Positions 19,038 to 29,119 are shown, counted from the stretch's first letter. The stretch: DNA of 64,000 bases from Sphingomonadaceae bacterium (GCA_025359425.1 JANYGC010000114.1:1-64000), one strand, 5' to 3'. Translations and numbers: made by a program. Notes: generated by a model not told the origin, from the sequence alone.

Positions 19038-19793
19038 ATGAAAGCCCTGGTCTGCGTAAAGCGTGTGATCGATTATAACGTGAAGCCGCGGGTTAAATCC
19101 GACGGCACCGGCGTCGATCTCGCCAATGTCAAAATGAGCATGAACCCGTTCGACGAGATCGCGGTCGAAGAGGCGCTGCGCCTGCGCGAGAAGGGCGTGG
19201 TGACCGAAGTGGTGGTTCTTTCGGTCGGTCCGGCCAAGGCTGCTGAAACGCTGCGCACCGCGCTCGCCATGGGTGCGGACCGCGCCGTGCTGGTCCAGGT
19301 CGATGACGGCACCGAAGTCGAGCCGCTGGCGGTCGCCAAGATCGTCAAGGCAGTGGCCGAGGAAGAGGCCCCTGGCCTCATCATCACCGGCAAGCAGGCG
19401 ATCGACGACGATTCGAACCAGGTCGGCCAGATGGTCGCGGCCTTGATGGGCCGCCCGCAGGGCACCTTCGCCAACGAGATTTCGGTCGAAGGCGATGCGG
19501 TGATCGTGAAGCGCGAAGTCGATGGCGGGCTGGAAACGGTCAAGCTCAGGCTCCCCGCAATTGTCACCACCGATCTGCGCCTCAACGAGCCGCGCTATGC
19601 CTCGCTGCCCAACATCATGAAGGCCAAATCCAAGCCGCTCGCGATCAAGGCTCCGGCCGATTACGGCGTCGACGTGGCGCCACGGCTCAAAACGCTCAAG
19701 GTCAGCGAGCCGCCGGTGCGGCAAGCCGGGATCAAGGTGGCTGACGTGGATGCACTGGTGGCCAAGCTCAAGGAACTGGGAGTCCCCGCATGA
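19038..19793 (+). CDS. etfB: Electron transfer flavoprotein subunit beta
   Basis: [59 protein letters not shown]. Confidence 0.97.
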   Translation: MKALVCVKRVIDYNVKPRVKSDGTGVDLANVKMSMNPFDEIAVEEALRLREKGVVTEVVVLSVGPAKAAETLRTALAMGADRAVLVQVDDGTEVEPLAVAKIVKAVAEEEAPGLIITGKQAIDDDSNQVGQMVAALMGRPQGTFANEISVEGDAVIVKREVDGGLETVKLRLPAIVTTDLRLNEPRYASLPNIMKAKSKPLAIKAPADYGVDVAPRLKTLKVSEPPVRQAGIKVADVDALVAKLKELGVPA

Positions 19794-20731
19794 AGACGCT
19801 AGTTTGGGTCGAACACGATAACGCCTCGGTCAAGGACGCCACGCTTGCCGTCGTCACCGCCGCTTCGCAGCTGGGCGAAGTCCACCTGCTGGTCGCCGGA
19901 TCGGGCTGCAAGGGCGTCGCCGATGAAGCCGCCAAGATCGCGGGCGTGGGCAAGGTCCACCTCGCTGACGATGCGGCCTATGCCAATGCGCTGGCTGAAA
20001 ACGTCGCGCCGCTGGTGGCCGAGCTGATGGCCAATACAGACGGTGGCCACGACGCGTTCCTCGCGCCGGCCACCACCACCGGCAAGAACGTCGCCCCGCG
20101 CGTCGCCGCATTGCTCGATGTGATGCAGATTTCGGACATCCTGTCGGTCGAAGGCCCCAAGACCTTCACCCGCCCGATTTACGCCGGCAACGCCATCGCC
20201 ACTGTCGAAAGCAGTGACGCCAAACTGGTCATCACCGTGCGCGGCACCGCCTTCGCCAAAGCCGCCCCCACTGGCGGTTCGGGCACGGTCGAAGCCGTGG
20301 CGAGCACCGGCGACTCTGGCACCAGCACGTTCGTCGGCTCGGAAATCGCCAAAAGCGAACGCCCCGAGCTGACCAGCGCCAAGATCATCGTTTCGGGCGG
20401 CCGCGCACTGAAAGACGCTGACACGTTCAAGAGCCTGATCTTTCCGCTCGCCGACAAGCTCGGCGCGGCGGTCGGCGCGAGCCGCGCGGCGGTCGATGCG
20501 GGCTATGTCCCCAACGATTACCAGGTCGGCCAGACCGGCAAGATCGTCGCTCCGGCGGTGTACATCGCGGTCGGCATCTCGGGCGCGATCCAGCATCTCG
20601 CGGGGATGAAGGACAGCAAGATCATCGTCGCGATCAACAAGGACGAAGACGCCCCGATCTTCCAGGTCGCGGATGTTGGCCTGGTGGCGGATCTGTTCAG
20701 CGCTGTGCCGGAGCTGACTGGCAAGCTTTGA
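19790..20731 (+). CDS. etfA: Electron transfer flavoprotein subunit alpha
   Basis: [75 protein letters not shown]. Confidence 0.97.
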   Translation: MKTLVWVEHDNASVKDATLAVVTAASQLGEVHLLVAGSGCKGVADEAAKIAGVGKVHLADDAAYANALAENVAPLVAELMANTDGGHDAFLAPATTTGKNVAPRVAALLDVMQISDILSVEGPKTFTRPIYAGNAIATVESSDAKLVITVRGTAFAKAAPTGGSGTVEAVASTGDSGTSTFVGSEIAKSERPELTSAKIIVSGGRALKDADTFKSLIFPLADKLGAAVGASRAAVDAGYVPNDYQVGQTGKIVAPAVYIAVGISGAIQHLAGMKDSKIIVAINKDEDAPIFQVADVGLVADLFSAVPELTGKL

Positions 20732-20753
20732 ACTGCGCGGATGCGTGACAAGG

Positions 20754-20784
20754 AGGGGCCTCGCTTCGGCGGGGCCTTTTCTTT
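20754..20784 (+). terminator. Rho-independent terminator
   Basis: GGGGCCTCGC-ttcg-GCGGGGCC-TTTTCTTTT. Confidence 0.85.
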
Positions 20785-20831
20785 TGTCCAGCAGCCGTTA
20801 GCTTATGCCTGATACTTGGGAGAGTTCGACC

Positions 20832-21701
20832 ATGCGCCAGTTCGCTACCGCAATTCTTGCCGCGGCGTTGATGCTTACTGCGCCTGCCGCGGCCAAGGAA
20901 AATCCGCCGGTCTCGCTGGCCAAGACGACCAAATGGGAAATGAACTACGACGAGGATTCATGTCATTTGCTCGCCAAATTCGGCGAGGCCGATGACGCCA
21001 TGATTCTTAACGTCACGCGTTTCGAACCGGGAAGTGAATTTGACGTGATGCTCTTCGGGAAGATGTTCGCCTCTGACCGAGCCTGGATTCCAGTCAAAGT
21101 TGGCTTTGGTGATTCCCCGCTTGATCAGCGCGTGGGAGGTGCTGGCTTAAGTGCGGGGAAGCAGCCCTTTGTCCTTTTCATGAACCTGCGACTGGACGGA
21201 AAGGCGGTCGATCAGCATGACCCGCAGATTGCGCCGGTTAACACCTCAGTGGAGGCTCGGACAACATCGGCGACAATCGCTTTGCCCGACAAAGTTTATC
21301 GACTTGAAACCGGCTCGCTCGCTGCACCGCTGGAAGCCATGCGCGCCTGCACTGACTCGCTACTCACATCCTGGGGCTATGACCCCGCCGTACAGGCGGC
21401 CCTGCTCAAGCCGGCCGCGCCTAAAGGCTCACCTGCAAATTGGGTTAGATCGGGCGACTATCCCAAAGAGGCGCTCCGTAAGGAGCAGAGTGGCATTGTC
21501 AAATTTCGGCTTGACCTGGATGAGGCTGGCAAAGTTATCGGCTGCCACATTTTGCGCCGATTCAAGCCCGATCCCTTTTCAGACCTTACATGTCAGTTGT
21601 TAACGCAACGTGCGCGCTTCAAAGCCGCGCTCGATGTTGCTGGAAAGCCAGTTAAATCATTTTATATCAATACTGTGCGGTTCGTCACGCCGGAATATTA
21701 G
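20832..21701 (+). CDS. Secreted TonB C-terminal-domain-like protein without membrane anchor
   Basis: MRQFATAILAAALMLTAPAAA signal peptide; C-term WVRSGDYPKEALRKEQSGIVKFRLDLDEAGKVIGCHILRR... Confidence 0.7.
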   Translation: MRQFATAILAAALMLTAPAAAKENPPVSLAKTTKWEMNYDEDSCHLLAKFGEADDAMILNVTRFEPGSEFDVMLFGKMFASDRAWIPVKVGFGDSPLDQRVGGAGLSAGKQPFVLFMNLRLDGKAVDQHDPQIAPVNTSVEARTTSATIALPDKVYRLETGSLAAPLEAMRACTDSLLTSWGYDPAVQAALLKPAAPKGSPANWVRSGDYPKEALRKEQSGIVKFRLDLDEAGKVIGCHILRRFKPDPFSDLTCQLLTQRARFKAALDVAGKPVKSFYINTVRFVTPEY

Positions 21702-22219
21702 ACCCGCTCGTACAGCACCAGTTCCTTGCCTTCGCCATCCACATGCCGGGCATATTCCGCAAACCCCAGCTGCGCGGCCAGCTTTTGCGAGACTGCGTGC
21801 CCCGCTTCGATCATGCAGGCGACGCGCTGGGGGCCATGAACCTCATCGAACCACGCCAACACCGAGCGCATGGCTTCGCCGGCGTAGCCTTGGCGCCAGT
21901 GATCGGGGTGCACGATCCAGCCCGCCTCGGGCACATCGTCAAGCCCGTGCGCGAAGCCGCGGAACGAGCGGAACACGCCGCAAGTGCCGATGATCTGCGC
22001 CGCCCCGCGCCGCCGGATCAAGAACACCCCGTACCCGTAGAACGACCAGCCTCCGGCGTTGCGCAACAGCCGGGCGAAGCTGTCGGCCCTGCTCGGACCC
22101 CAGCTGCCGAGAAATTCCAAGGTGCGCGGATCGGTGTGGATCGCGTTGAGCCCGTCGAGGTCGCCCACTTGCGGGCGCCACAGCTCGAGCCGCTCGGTGG
22201 TCAGGACAAGCTCGCTCAT
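21698..22219 (-). CDS. GNAT family N-acetyltransferase (RimJ/RimL type)
   Basis: TERLELWRPQVGDLDGLNAIHTDP, GWIVHPDHWRQGYAGEAM. Confidence 0.9.
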   Translation of the reverse strand: MSELVLTTERLELWRPQVGDLDGLNAIHTDPRTLEFLGSWGPSRADSFARLLRNAGGWSFYGYGVFLIRRRGAAQIIGTCGVFRSFRGFAHGLDDVPEAGWIVHPDHWRQGYAGEAMRSVLAWFDEVHGPQRVACMIEAGHAVSQKLAAQLGFAEYARHVDGEGKELVLYERV

Positions 22220-23505
22220 GTCAGCGAGGTTATCACGTGGATGATCACGCCGACCAGCCCGCCCACCAGCGTACCGTTGATGCGGATGAACTGCAGGTCG
22301 CGGCCGACCGCGCCTTCAATCCGCTCGGTCACGGTCTTGGCGTCCCAGCGCTTGACCGTTTCGGAGACCAGCCGGACGATCTGATCGCCATAGCGGGTGG
22401 CGATGCCAACCAGCGTGCGCCGCGCGAAGCGGTTGACCTGGGCTTGCATGCGCGGGTCGTCACGCAGCGTGGCGCCCAGTTCGGCGAGAGCCTCGCCCAA
22501 TTGCCCGCCGATCTGGCCACCAGCTTCAGGCGCGGGCGCGCGCAGGCGCTTCAGGAGGCCGGTGCGGAGCCGCTCCCACACCCCCTGCCACCATTTCGAC
22601 ACCGCCGGGTTGGCGAGCAGCTCGTCCTTCATCCGCTCGACCCTGGCGCGCAGTTCGGGGTCGCTCTTGAGATCGGCGGCGAGCTTGGCCAACCCTTCCT
22701 CGATCTTGGCGCGGAGCGGGTGATCGGGATCGACGATCACTTCGGCGAGCAATTTGTAGAGCCCGTCGAGCACCGAATTGGCCAGCGTCTCGTCAAGGCC
22801 GGTCCAGCGCAGCACCGCATTGGCGCGGCGATGGATCAGGTCGCGGATCAGCGCCTCGTTGTCTTCGAGGGTCAGCCCGGTCCAGCGCACCAGGCTGTCG
22901 ATCACCGGCAGGTGGCGCCGGTCGGCAATCGCGGTTTCGACCAGCCCGCCCAGCAACGGCGCAATTTCGAGCTTGCCCAATTGCCGCACCAGTCCGCCGC
23001 GCACCTGCACGCCCAGCCGGTCGGGATCGAGCGATTCGAGCACTTGCGCGAGCAGTTCGGCCGCGCCGGCGCGGATCCGTCCGCCGCCGCCGCCGCGCGG
23101 ATCGGCCAGCCAGCCGCCCGCGGCTGCGGCGATGTTGGTCGCGTGGAGCCGCCGCGCGACCACCTGAGGCGTGAGGAAGTTTTCCTGCAGGAACGCCGCC
23201 ATCGTATCGGCGATGCGGTCCTTGTTTTCGGGGATGATCGCGGTGTGCGGGATCGGGATGCCGAGCGGGTGGCGGAACAGCGCGGTGACCGCAAACCAAT
23301 CGGCCAGACCGCCGACCATCGCCGCCTCGGTAAAGGCGAGCAGGTAACCCCACGCCGGGTGCGTGCCAGCGAAATGCCGCGTAACGAAAAAGAGCACACC
23401 CATCGCCACCAGCATTCCGGTCGCAAACATCCGCATCCGGCGGGCCCGGTCGGGCGCAGGCGGCGCGGCAAGCACCGATCGCAGCCGGGGGCGCAGCGCC
23501 CTCAC
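22216..23505 (-). CDS. DUF445 domain-containing membrane protein
   Basis: EAAMVGGLADWFAVTALFRHPLGIPIPHTAIIPENKDRIADTMAAFLQENFLTPQVV; C-term GTLVGGLVGVIIHV. Confidence 0.92.
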   Translation of the reverse strand: MRALRPRLRSVLAAPPAPDRARRMRMFATGMLVAMGVLFFVTRHFAGTHPAWGYLLAFTEAAMVGGLADWFAVTALFRHPLGIPIPHTAIIPENKDRIADTMAAFLQENFLTPQVVARRLHATNIAAAAGGWLADPRGGGGGRIRAGAAELLAQVLESLDPDRLGVQVRGGLVRQLGKLEIAPLLGGLVETAIADRRHLPVIDSLVRWTGLTLEDNEALIRDLIHRRANAVLRWTGLDETLANSVLDGLYKLLAEVIVDPDHPLRAKIEEGLAKLAADLKSDPELRARVERMKDELLANPAVSKWWQGVWERLRTGLLKRLRAPAPEAGGQIGGQLGEALAELGATLRDDPRMQAQVNRFARRTLVGIATRYGDQIVRLVSETVKRWDAKTVTERIEGAVGRDLQFIRINGTLVGGLVGVIIHVITSLT

Positions 23506-26500
23506 TCGGCGGGGAAAGCCCCGGGCAGCAAGCCGCGTTCAGGCTGGGCAGCAGTGCCGGTTTCGTCTGCGCCGCTGTTGAGCATCTTGCCGCGCAGCCA
23601 CGGCCCCAGCCGCTTTTCGATCCCGTCCGCAAGGCTGAACCCGGCGGGCACGATCAGCAGCGTCAGCAGGGTCGAAAAGATCAGCCCGCCGATCACCACA
23701 GTCCCCATCGGGGCGCGCCAGGCGCTATCACCGCCGAGCGAAATCGCGGTCGGGATCATCCCCGCAGTCATCGCCACGGTGGTCATCACGATCGGCTGGG
23801 CGCGCTTGTGCCCGGCCTCGATGATCGCGGCGAACTTGTCCGCCCCGTTCGACATTTCTTCGATTGCGAAGTCGATCAGCAGGATCGAGTTCTTGGCGAC
23901 GATCCCGAACAGCATGAGGATGCCGATGAACACCGGCATCGAGATCGGCTGGCCCGCGATGAGCAGCAGGATCAATCCGCCCAGCGGGGCGAGGAACAGC
24001 GAACCCATGTTGACCAGCGGCGAGACAAAGCGGTGATAAAGCAGCACCAGCACCGAGAACACCAGCAGGACCCCAGCGAGCAGCGCCTTGGCAAAATTGG
24101 CCAGCAGTTCGGCGAGAATCTTGTCATTGCCGATCGGCGCGTTGGACACGCCGGTCGGTAAATTTTGCATCAGCGCCAGCTTGTTGATCGCGGTCATGGC
24201 GTTGCCCGAGAGTACGTCCGGAGCCAGATCGGCACCGATGAACACGCGGCGGTTCTGGTTGTAGCGCTGGATGCTGACCGGGCCCGAATCGAACGAAATG
24301 TCGGCCACGGTGGCGAGCGGCACCGAGCCGCCGGTGGTGGTCGGGACTGGCAGGTTCTGGATCGTCGACATCGAACGGCGCGAATCTTCGGACAGACGCA
24401 CACGGATCGGGATCTGACGGTTACTGAGCGAGAACTTGGCGGCGTTCTGATCGATATCGCCGATCGTGGCGATGCGGATCGTCTGGCTCAGCGCCGCAGT
24501 GGTCACCCCCATGCTCGCGGCCAGATCGAGCCGCGGTTTGATCACCACTTCGGGGCGGCGCATGTCGGCGGCGAGGCGCGGCGCGACCAGTTCTTTAAGC
24601 CCGCGCATCTGCTCGACCAGCTGGTTGGCGGTCTGCTCAAGCAGTTCGGAATTGCTGCCTGACAGCATGATCGAGATCGGCCGTCCCGTCCCGCCGCCGC
24701 CGCCCGGTCCGCTCATGTCCTGGAACGAGATTCGTGCATCGGGAACAGTCTGAAGGATCGGCGTAAGTTCGCGCTGCATCTCCTGGCTGCTCTTGTCGCG
24801 CTTGGCTTTCAGCGTCACGAACAGGCGGGCGTTGCCTTCGCGGATCCGTTCGAGCGCGTGATCGACCTCGGGCCGGGCCGACACGATTTCTGCCACCCGG
24901 TCGGCCACCGCCTCGGTCTGCGCCAGTGTGGTTCCCGGAACCATTTCGATGTTCAGCAAGGCAAAGTCGGAATTTGTATCGGGAAACGGCTGCAGCGGAA
25001 TAACCGTAAACAGGAACCCGGTCGCGAGCAGCGAGCCGAGCCCGATCCCGACCATCCATACCCGGTGATCGTGCATCCGGGCCCTATATCGCTGACCCAT
25101 GAAGGCGTACCACTGGCCCAGCCGGCCGCGGCTCAGCCCGATCAGCAGGCCCAGCACCTTGCGCACCAGCCACGACAATCCGGTCGCCGCGATCAGCGCC
25201 AGAATCATCGTGAACAGTTGCAGCGTCTTGGTCCAGCCAAACAGCGTGAACTTGGTCGCCGCGACCAGTTTGAACACCCCGACCAAGCCGGCCATGAAGG
25301 CCCCGATGATCAGCAGCACCGCGACCGTACCAACCAGATAAGTCAGCCCCGATCCGCGCACGCGTTCAATCCCGGCGCGCATTTGCTTGGCCCAGTCAGC
25401 ATCGAGCGACCAGTGCAGCACGCTCAGGTAACGCTCCATCCACTTGCCCGAGGCATGTTCGGCAGTGCCATGGCTCTTGAGGAAATAGGCCGCAAGCATC
25501 GGCGTGATCATCCGTGCAACTGCCAGGCTGACCAGCACCGCAATCACCACGGTCAGTCCGAAATTGCGGAAGAATTGCCCCGAAACTCCGGGCATCACGC
25601 CGACCGGCAGGAACACCGCAACGATCGAGAAGGTGGTTGCGACCACTGCCAGCCCGATTTCGTCGGCGGCGTCGATCGAGGCCTGGTACGCGCTTTTGCC
25701 CATCCGCATATGGCGCACGATGTTCTCAATCTCGACGATGGCATCATCGACCAGCACGCCTGCGACCAGCCCTAGCGCAAGCAATGACAAACTGTTGAGG
25801 GTGAAGCCGAACCAGGCGTCCATCATCCAGAACGTCGGGATCGCCGACAAGGGAATCGCAATCGCCGCGATCACCGTCGCGCGCCAATCGCGCAGGAAGA
25901 AGAACACCACGATGACCGCGAGGATCGCGCCTTCGACCATCGAGGCAATCGAACTTTCGTATTGCTGCTTGGTATAGTCGACCGAGCTGAACAGGCGGGT
26001 GAAGTGGATTCCCGGATGCTCCTTTTTGAGCTGGTCGATCTTGGTAATCGCACCATCGTAAACCGAGACGTCGGACGCACCGCGCGCACGCGACATGGCA
26101 AAAGTCACCACCGGCTTGCCGTTGATCTTGCCCATCGTGGTGACTTCGCCGAACGAGTCGGTGACCGTGGCAAAATCGGTCAGCTTGACCGTGCGGCCAC
26201 CACCCAGCGGCACGTCGGTCTGCGACAGCGCATAGGCATCGGCGGCATTGCCCAGCACGCGCACCGACTGACGTGACCCGGCGATTTCCGCCTTGCCCCC
26301 CGCTGCATTGACATTGAGCTGGCGCAGCGCGCCGTTGACCTGGCTCGCCGAGACGCCGAGCGACTGCATCTTGGCCGGATCGAGCGTAACGCGAATCTCG
26401 CGGTTGACCCCGCCCTGACGGTCAACCGTCGCCATGCCTTCGACAGTGAGCAGTTCCTTGGCGATGGTATCGTCGATGAACCACGACAGCTGTTCGATCG

Positions 26501-26954
26501 TCATGTCATCGGCCGAAACCGCGAAGTAGGCGATCGGGTCGGACGAAGTCTGGACCTTGAATATTTGCGGTTCGAGAATCCCGTCAGGCAATTCGCCGCG
26601 CGCCTGGTCGACCGCATTCTTTACTTCGGATACCGCCTCGTTGATGTCGGTGCCGACCTGAAAGAACACAGCCGTCTGGTTGCCGCCTTCGGACGCGGTC
26701 GAACTGATCGTGTCGACCCCGTTGATCGTGCGGACCGCAGATTCGACCTTCTGGGTGATTTGCGATTCGATTTCCGATGGCGCTGCGCCAGGCTGCGAGA
26801 TCGCGATGATCACTGCCGGGAATTCGATATCGGGGTCGTTCTGGACCTTCATGGTCGAGAAGCTCATGATCCCGGCGATCATCAGGCCGACGAAAATCAC
26901 GATCGGAACCACCGGGTTGCGGATCGACCAGGCGGAGATATTGCGGAAATTCAT
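23502..26954 (-). CDS. RND-family efflux transporter permease (1150 aa)
   Basis: MNFRNISAWSIRNPVVPIVIFVGLMIAGIMSFSTMKVQNDPDIEFP; TM4 LVAGVLVDDAIVEIEN; VAKNSILLIDFAIE. Confidence 0.95.
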   Translation of the reverse strand: MNFRNISAWSIRNPVVPIVIFVGLMIAGIMSFSTMKVQNDPDIEFPAVIIAISQPGAAPSEIESQITQKVESAVRTINGVDTISSTASEGGNQTAVFFQVGTDINEAVSEVKNAVDQARGELPDGILEPQIFKVQTSSDPIAYFAVSADDMTIEQLSWFIDDTIAKELLTVEGMATVDRQGGVNREIRVTLDPAKMQSLGVSASQVNGALRQLNVNAAGGKAEIAGSRQSVRVLGNAADAYALSQTDVPLGGGRTVKLTDFATVTDSFGEVTTMGKINGKPVVTFAMSRARGASDVSVYDGAITKIDQLKKEHPGIHFTRLFSSVDYTKQQYESSIASMVEGAILAVIVVFFFLRDWRATVIAAIAIPLSAIPTFWMMDAWFGFTLNSLSLLALGLVAGVLVDDAIVEIENIVRHMRMGKSAYQASIDAADEIGLAVVATTFSIVAVFLPVGVMPGVSGQFFRNFGLTVVIAVLVSLAVARMITPMLAAYFLKSHGTAEHASGKWMERYLSVLHWSLDADWAKQMRAGIERVRGSGLTYLVGTVAVLLIIGAFMAGLVGVFKLVAATKFTLFGWTKTLQLFTMILALIAATGLSWLVRKVLGLLIGLSRGRLGQWYAFMGQRYRARMHDHRVWMVGIGLGSLLATGFLFTVIPLQPFPDTNSDFALLNIEMVPGTTLAQTEAVADRVAEIVSARPEVDHALERIREGNARLFVTLKAKRDKSSQEMQRELTPILQTVPDARISFQDMSGPGGGGGTGRPISIMLSGSNSELLEQTANQLVEQMRGLKELVAPRLAADMRRPEVVIKPRLDLAASMGVTTAALSQTIRIATIGDIDQNAAKFSLSNRQIPIRVRLSEDSRRSMSTIQNLPVPTTTGGSVPLATVADISFDSGPVSIQRYNQNRRVFIGADLAPDVLSGNAMTAINKLALMQNLPTGVSNAPIGNDKILAELLANFAKALLAGVLLVFSVLVLLYHRFVSPLVNMGSLFLAPLGGLILLLIAGQPISMPVFIGILMLFGIVAKNSILLIDFAIEEMSNGADKFAAIIEAGHKRAQPIVMTTVAMTAGMIPTAISLGGDSAWRAPMGTVVIGGLIFSTLLTLLIVPAGFSLADGIEKRLGPWLRGKMLNSGADETGTAAQPERGLLPGAFPAE

Positions 26955-26978
26955 CGTGCTACCCTTAGCCCGCGCCGG

Positions 26979-28157
26979 TTACTTGGACGCAACGGGTTTG
27001 ATCACTTCACCCGGCGCCAGGAAGCCGCCCGCGCGCAGCACCACCCGCTCATTCCCGCTCAGCCCCGAGACGATCGCAATGCCCTGATTGGTAACCAGGC
27101 CAAGTTTGATATCGCGCCGTTCGACCTTGTTGTCCTTGCCGACAATATAGACATAACTGCCCTTGTTGTCCGACTGGATCGCGCTTTCGGGGAGCATCGG
27201 TGCAACCACCGAGCCCGATTTGATTTCTGCGCTGGCGAAGCCGCCCGGCGGAAGGTCGGGGGCATAGGCCAGCGCGATCCGGGCGAACCCTTGCCGCGAG
27301 GCTGGGTCGACCACTGGCGCCTTCTGCCACACCTGGCCGGTGTAGACGTTGGTGGAACCGACCGGCGTAACCCTGGCCGTAATCCCCGGCGCGATCTGCG
27401 CCAGATCGGACTGGCCAAGTTGCGCCTTCAGTTCCATTTCGCCGCCCTTGGCAAGGCGGAACAGGATTCCCGAACCGGCGCTGACCACCTGGCCCGGTTC
27501 GACCCGGCGTTCAAGCACCAGCCCGGCGGCGGGGGCGACCACGTTGAGCCGGCGGCTTTGTGCCTGAAGCACGCCCAGCTGCGCCCCGGCGACGCGGACC
27601 TGCGCGTAAGCGGAATCGCGGGTCGCGCGCAGCCGGTCGATATCTGCCTTGGACACAAAGCCCTTTTCGACCAGCCGCAATGCACGGTCGAGGTTGGCCT
27701 GCGCCAGATCGGCATTGGCGCGCGCAACCTGAACTTGCGCAGCCTGGCCCGATTGCTGCTGCACCTGCACCGAACGATCAATCACTGCCATAACCTGCCC
27801 GGCGCGGACCCACTGGCCGGGTTCGACCAGCACCGACAGGACCTGCCCGCCTTCACCGGCAATCCCGACCGGCAGTTCACGCCGCGCGGCCAAAGTGCCC
27901 GTCGCTGAAATCGTTCCTTCGATCGTGGCGCGGCCCGGGGTGATCACGGTCACCACCGGAGCCTGTTCTTTCTTGTCACCGTCTTCGGCCGCACCGGCCC
28001 CAGCACGGTGCACCATGAACCAGATCGCCGCCATGACGACGAGCAGCACCAGCCCGGCGATGATCCAGCGGCGCTTGCTGCGCCCCTGACCCATATCGTC
28101 GAGCAGCGGATTGTCGCCCGAGAGCGCGCTTGCATCGATCCTGGATTCGAAATTCAT
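26979..28157 (-). CDS. RND efflux periplasmic adaptor (membrane fusion protein)
   Basis: GTLAARRELPVGIAGEGGQVLSVLVEPGQWVRAGQVMAVID; hairpin and beta-barrel domains. Confidence 0.93.
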   Translation of the reverse strand: MNFESRIDASALSGDNPLLDDMGQGRSKRRWIIAGLVLLVVMAAIWFMVHRAGAGAAEDGDKKEQAPVVTVITPGRATIEGTISATGTLAARRELPVGIAGEGGQVLSVLVEPGQWVRAGQVMAVIDRSVQVQQQSGQAAQVQVARANADLAQANLDRALRLVEKGFVSKADIDRLRATRDSAYAQVRVAGAQLGVLQAQSRRLNVVAPAAGLVLERRVEPGQVVSAGSGILFRLAKGGEMELKAQLGQSDLAQIAPGITARVTPVGSTNVYTGQVWQKAPVVDPASRQGFARIALAYAPDLPPGGFASAEIKSGSVVAPMLPESAIQSDNKGSYVYIVGKDNKVERRDIKLGLVTNQGIAIVSGLSGNERVVLRAGGFLAPGEVIKPVASK

Positions 28158-28487
28158 CGCTGCGACTGCCCTTATGTGTTCCAGTTTCCGGCACAGCCAA
28201 GCAGATGCCCGTCACGCCATCGGGATCGAAGCTGCCCGCCTCGATCCCAGACTGTATTACTATGCTATATCACCCGCCGCAAGCCTAGATGCATTCAGCT
28301 CCAGCGGGGTCAACTGTCCCTCCGCGCAATAGACTTGCGCACCCGGCAGGGCAATGGCGGCCTCGTCAAACGGCACAGGCGGGCCGTCAAACTGCAGCGT
28401 TCGGGCAACCCGCGCAGCCGCGCAGCGGAGCGGCCGGAGCGGACCATCGTCCACCCCGGCCGCTGCCTGTTTCCATTGTATTGCCGA

Positions 28488-28790
28488 TCAGTATTTGAGC
28501 TGGCGCTCGTACAGGTCGCGGTAGTGCTGGATGCGGGTGACGCGCAGGCCTTGCATGCCCGAGCGGTCGACCGCGCGCTGCCAAGAGGCGAACTCTTCAA
28601 GCGTCAGGTTATAGCGCTCGCAGACCTCGTCGATGGTCAACAGCCCGCCGTTAACCGCTGCGACGACCTCGGCCTTGCGCCGCACCACCCAGCGGGTGGT
28701 CGAAGGATCGGGCAGCGAATCCAGCGTCAGCGGCTCGCCGAGCGGGCCGATCACCATGGCAGGACGGATTTTCTGGTTCTCGATCATCAT
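28488..28790 (-). CDS. sciP: DUF1153 protein, SciP-like (CtrA inhibitory protein family)
   Basis: MMIENQKIRPAMVIGPLGEPLTLDSLPDPSTTRWVVRRKAEVVAAVNGGLLTIDEVCERYNLTLEEFASWQRAVDRSGMQGLRVTRIQHYR. Confidence 0.85.
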   Translation of the reverse strand: MMIENQKIRPAMVIGPLGEPLTLDSLPDPSTTRWVVRRKAEVVAAVNGGLLTIDEVCERYNLTLEEFASWQRAVDRSGMQGLRVTRIQHYRDLYERQLKY

Positions 28791-29119
28791 TGTTCCCGGC
28801 CGCCGGCATGAACAAGTCCGGCAGTGCCAGCCTCCATGCACTCGGGCGCTTTGCGATCTGTTGAATCATTGAGGTTAACGGGGGGTGTTTGTTTCGGTCC
28901 GTCGCTTGCCGGGAGCGGCCAGTCGAAAAACGCGCCGCCGAGCGGTGCGCCGCGCGAATCACCCCGCGCCAGTTCGCGCCGCAACGCATGGGCGCAGCTG
29001 AGCCGGGCGTGCAGCCCGGACCAGTCGGGCAAGTGGTCCAAGCCCGCGCCCTGCGCGGTCGCGCCGCCGGTTTCGGTCCGCCCGCGCAGGGCGGTCATGA
29101 GGTCATTGGCAAATTCCAT
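28787..29119 (-). CDS. Uncharacterised ORF translationally coupled to sciP
   Basis: MEFANDLMTALRGRTETGG...LPDWSGLHARLSCAHALRRELARG...GGAFFDWPLPASDGPKQTPPVNLNDSTDRKAPECMEAGTAGLVHAGGREQ; ATGA overlap with sciP start. Confidence 0.65.
   Translation of the reverse strand: MEFANDLMTALRGRTETGGATAQGAGLDHLPDWSGLHARLSCAHALRRELARGDSRGAPLGGAFFDWPLPASDGPKQTPPVNLNDSTDRKAPECMEAGTAGLVHAGGREQ

Noticed and set aside
22237-24036. 599-aa plus-strand ORF spanning DUF445 and the RND permease
   Set aside because: Antisense shadow across two genuine genes
28260-28454. 64-aa minus ORF downstream of sciP
   Set aside because: No recognised family and competing ORFs in several frames; insufficient support
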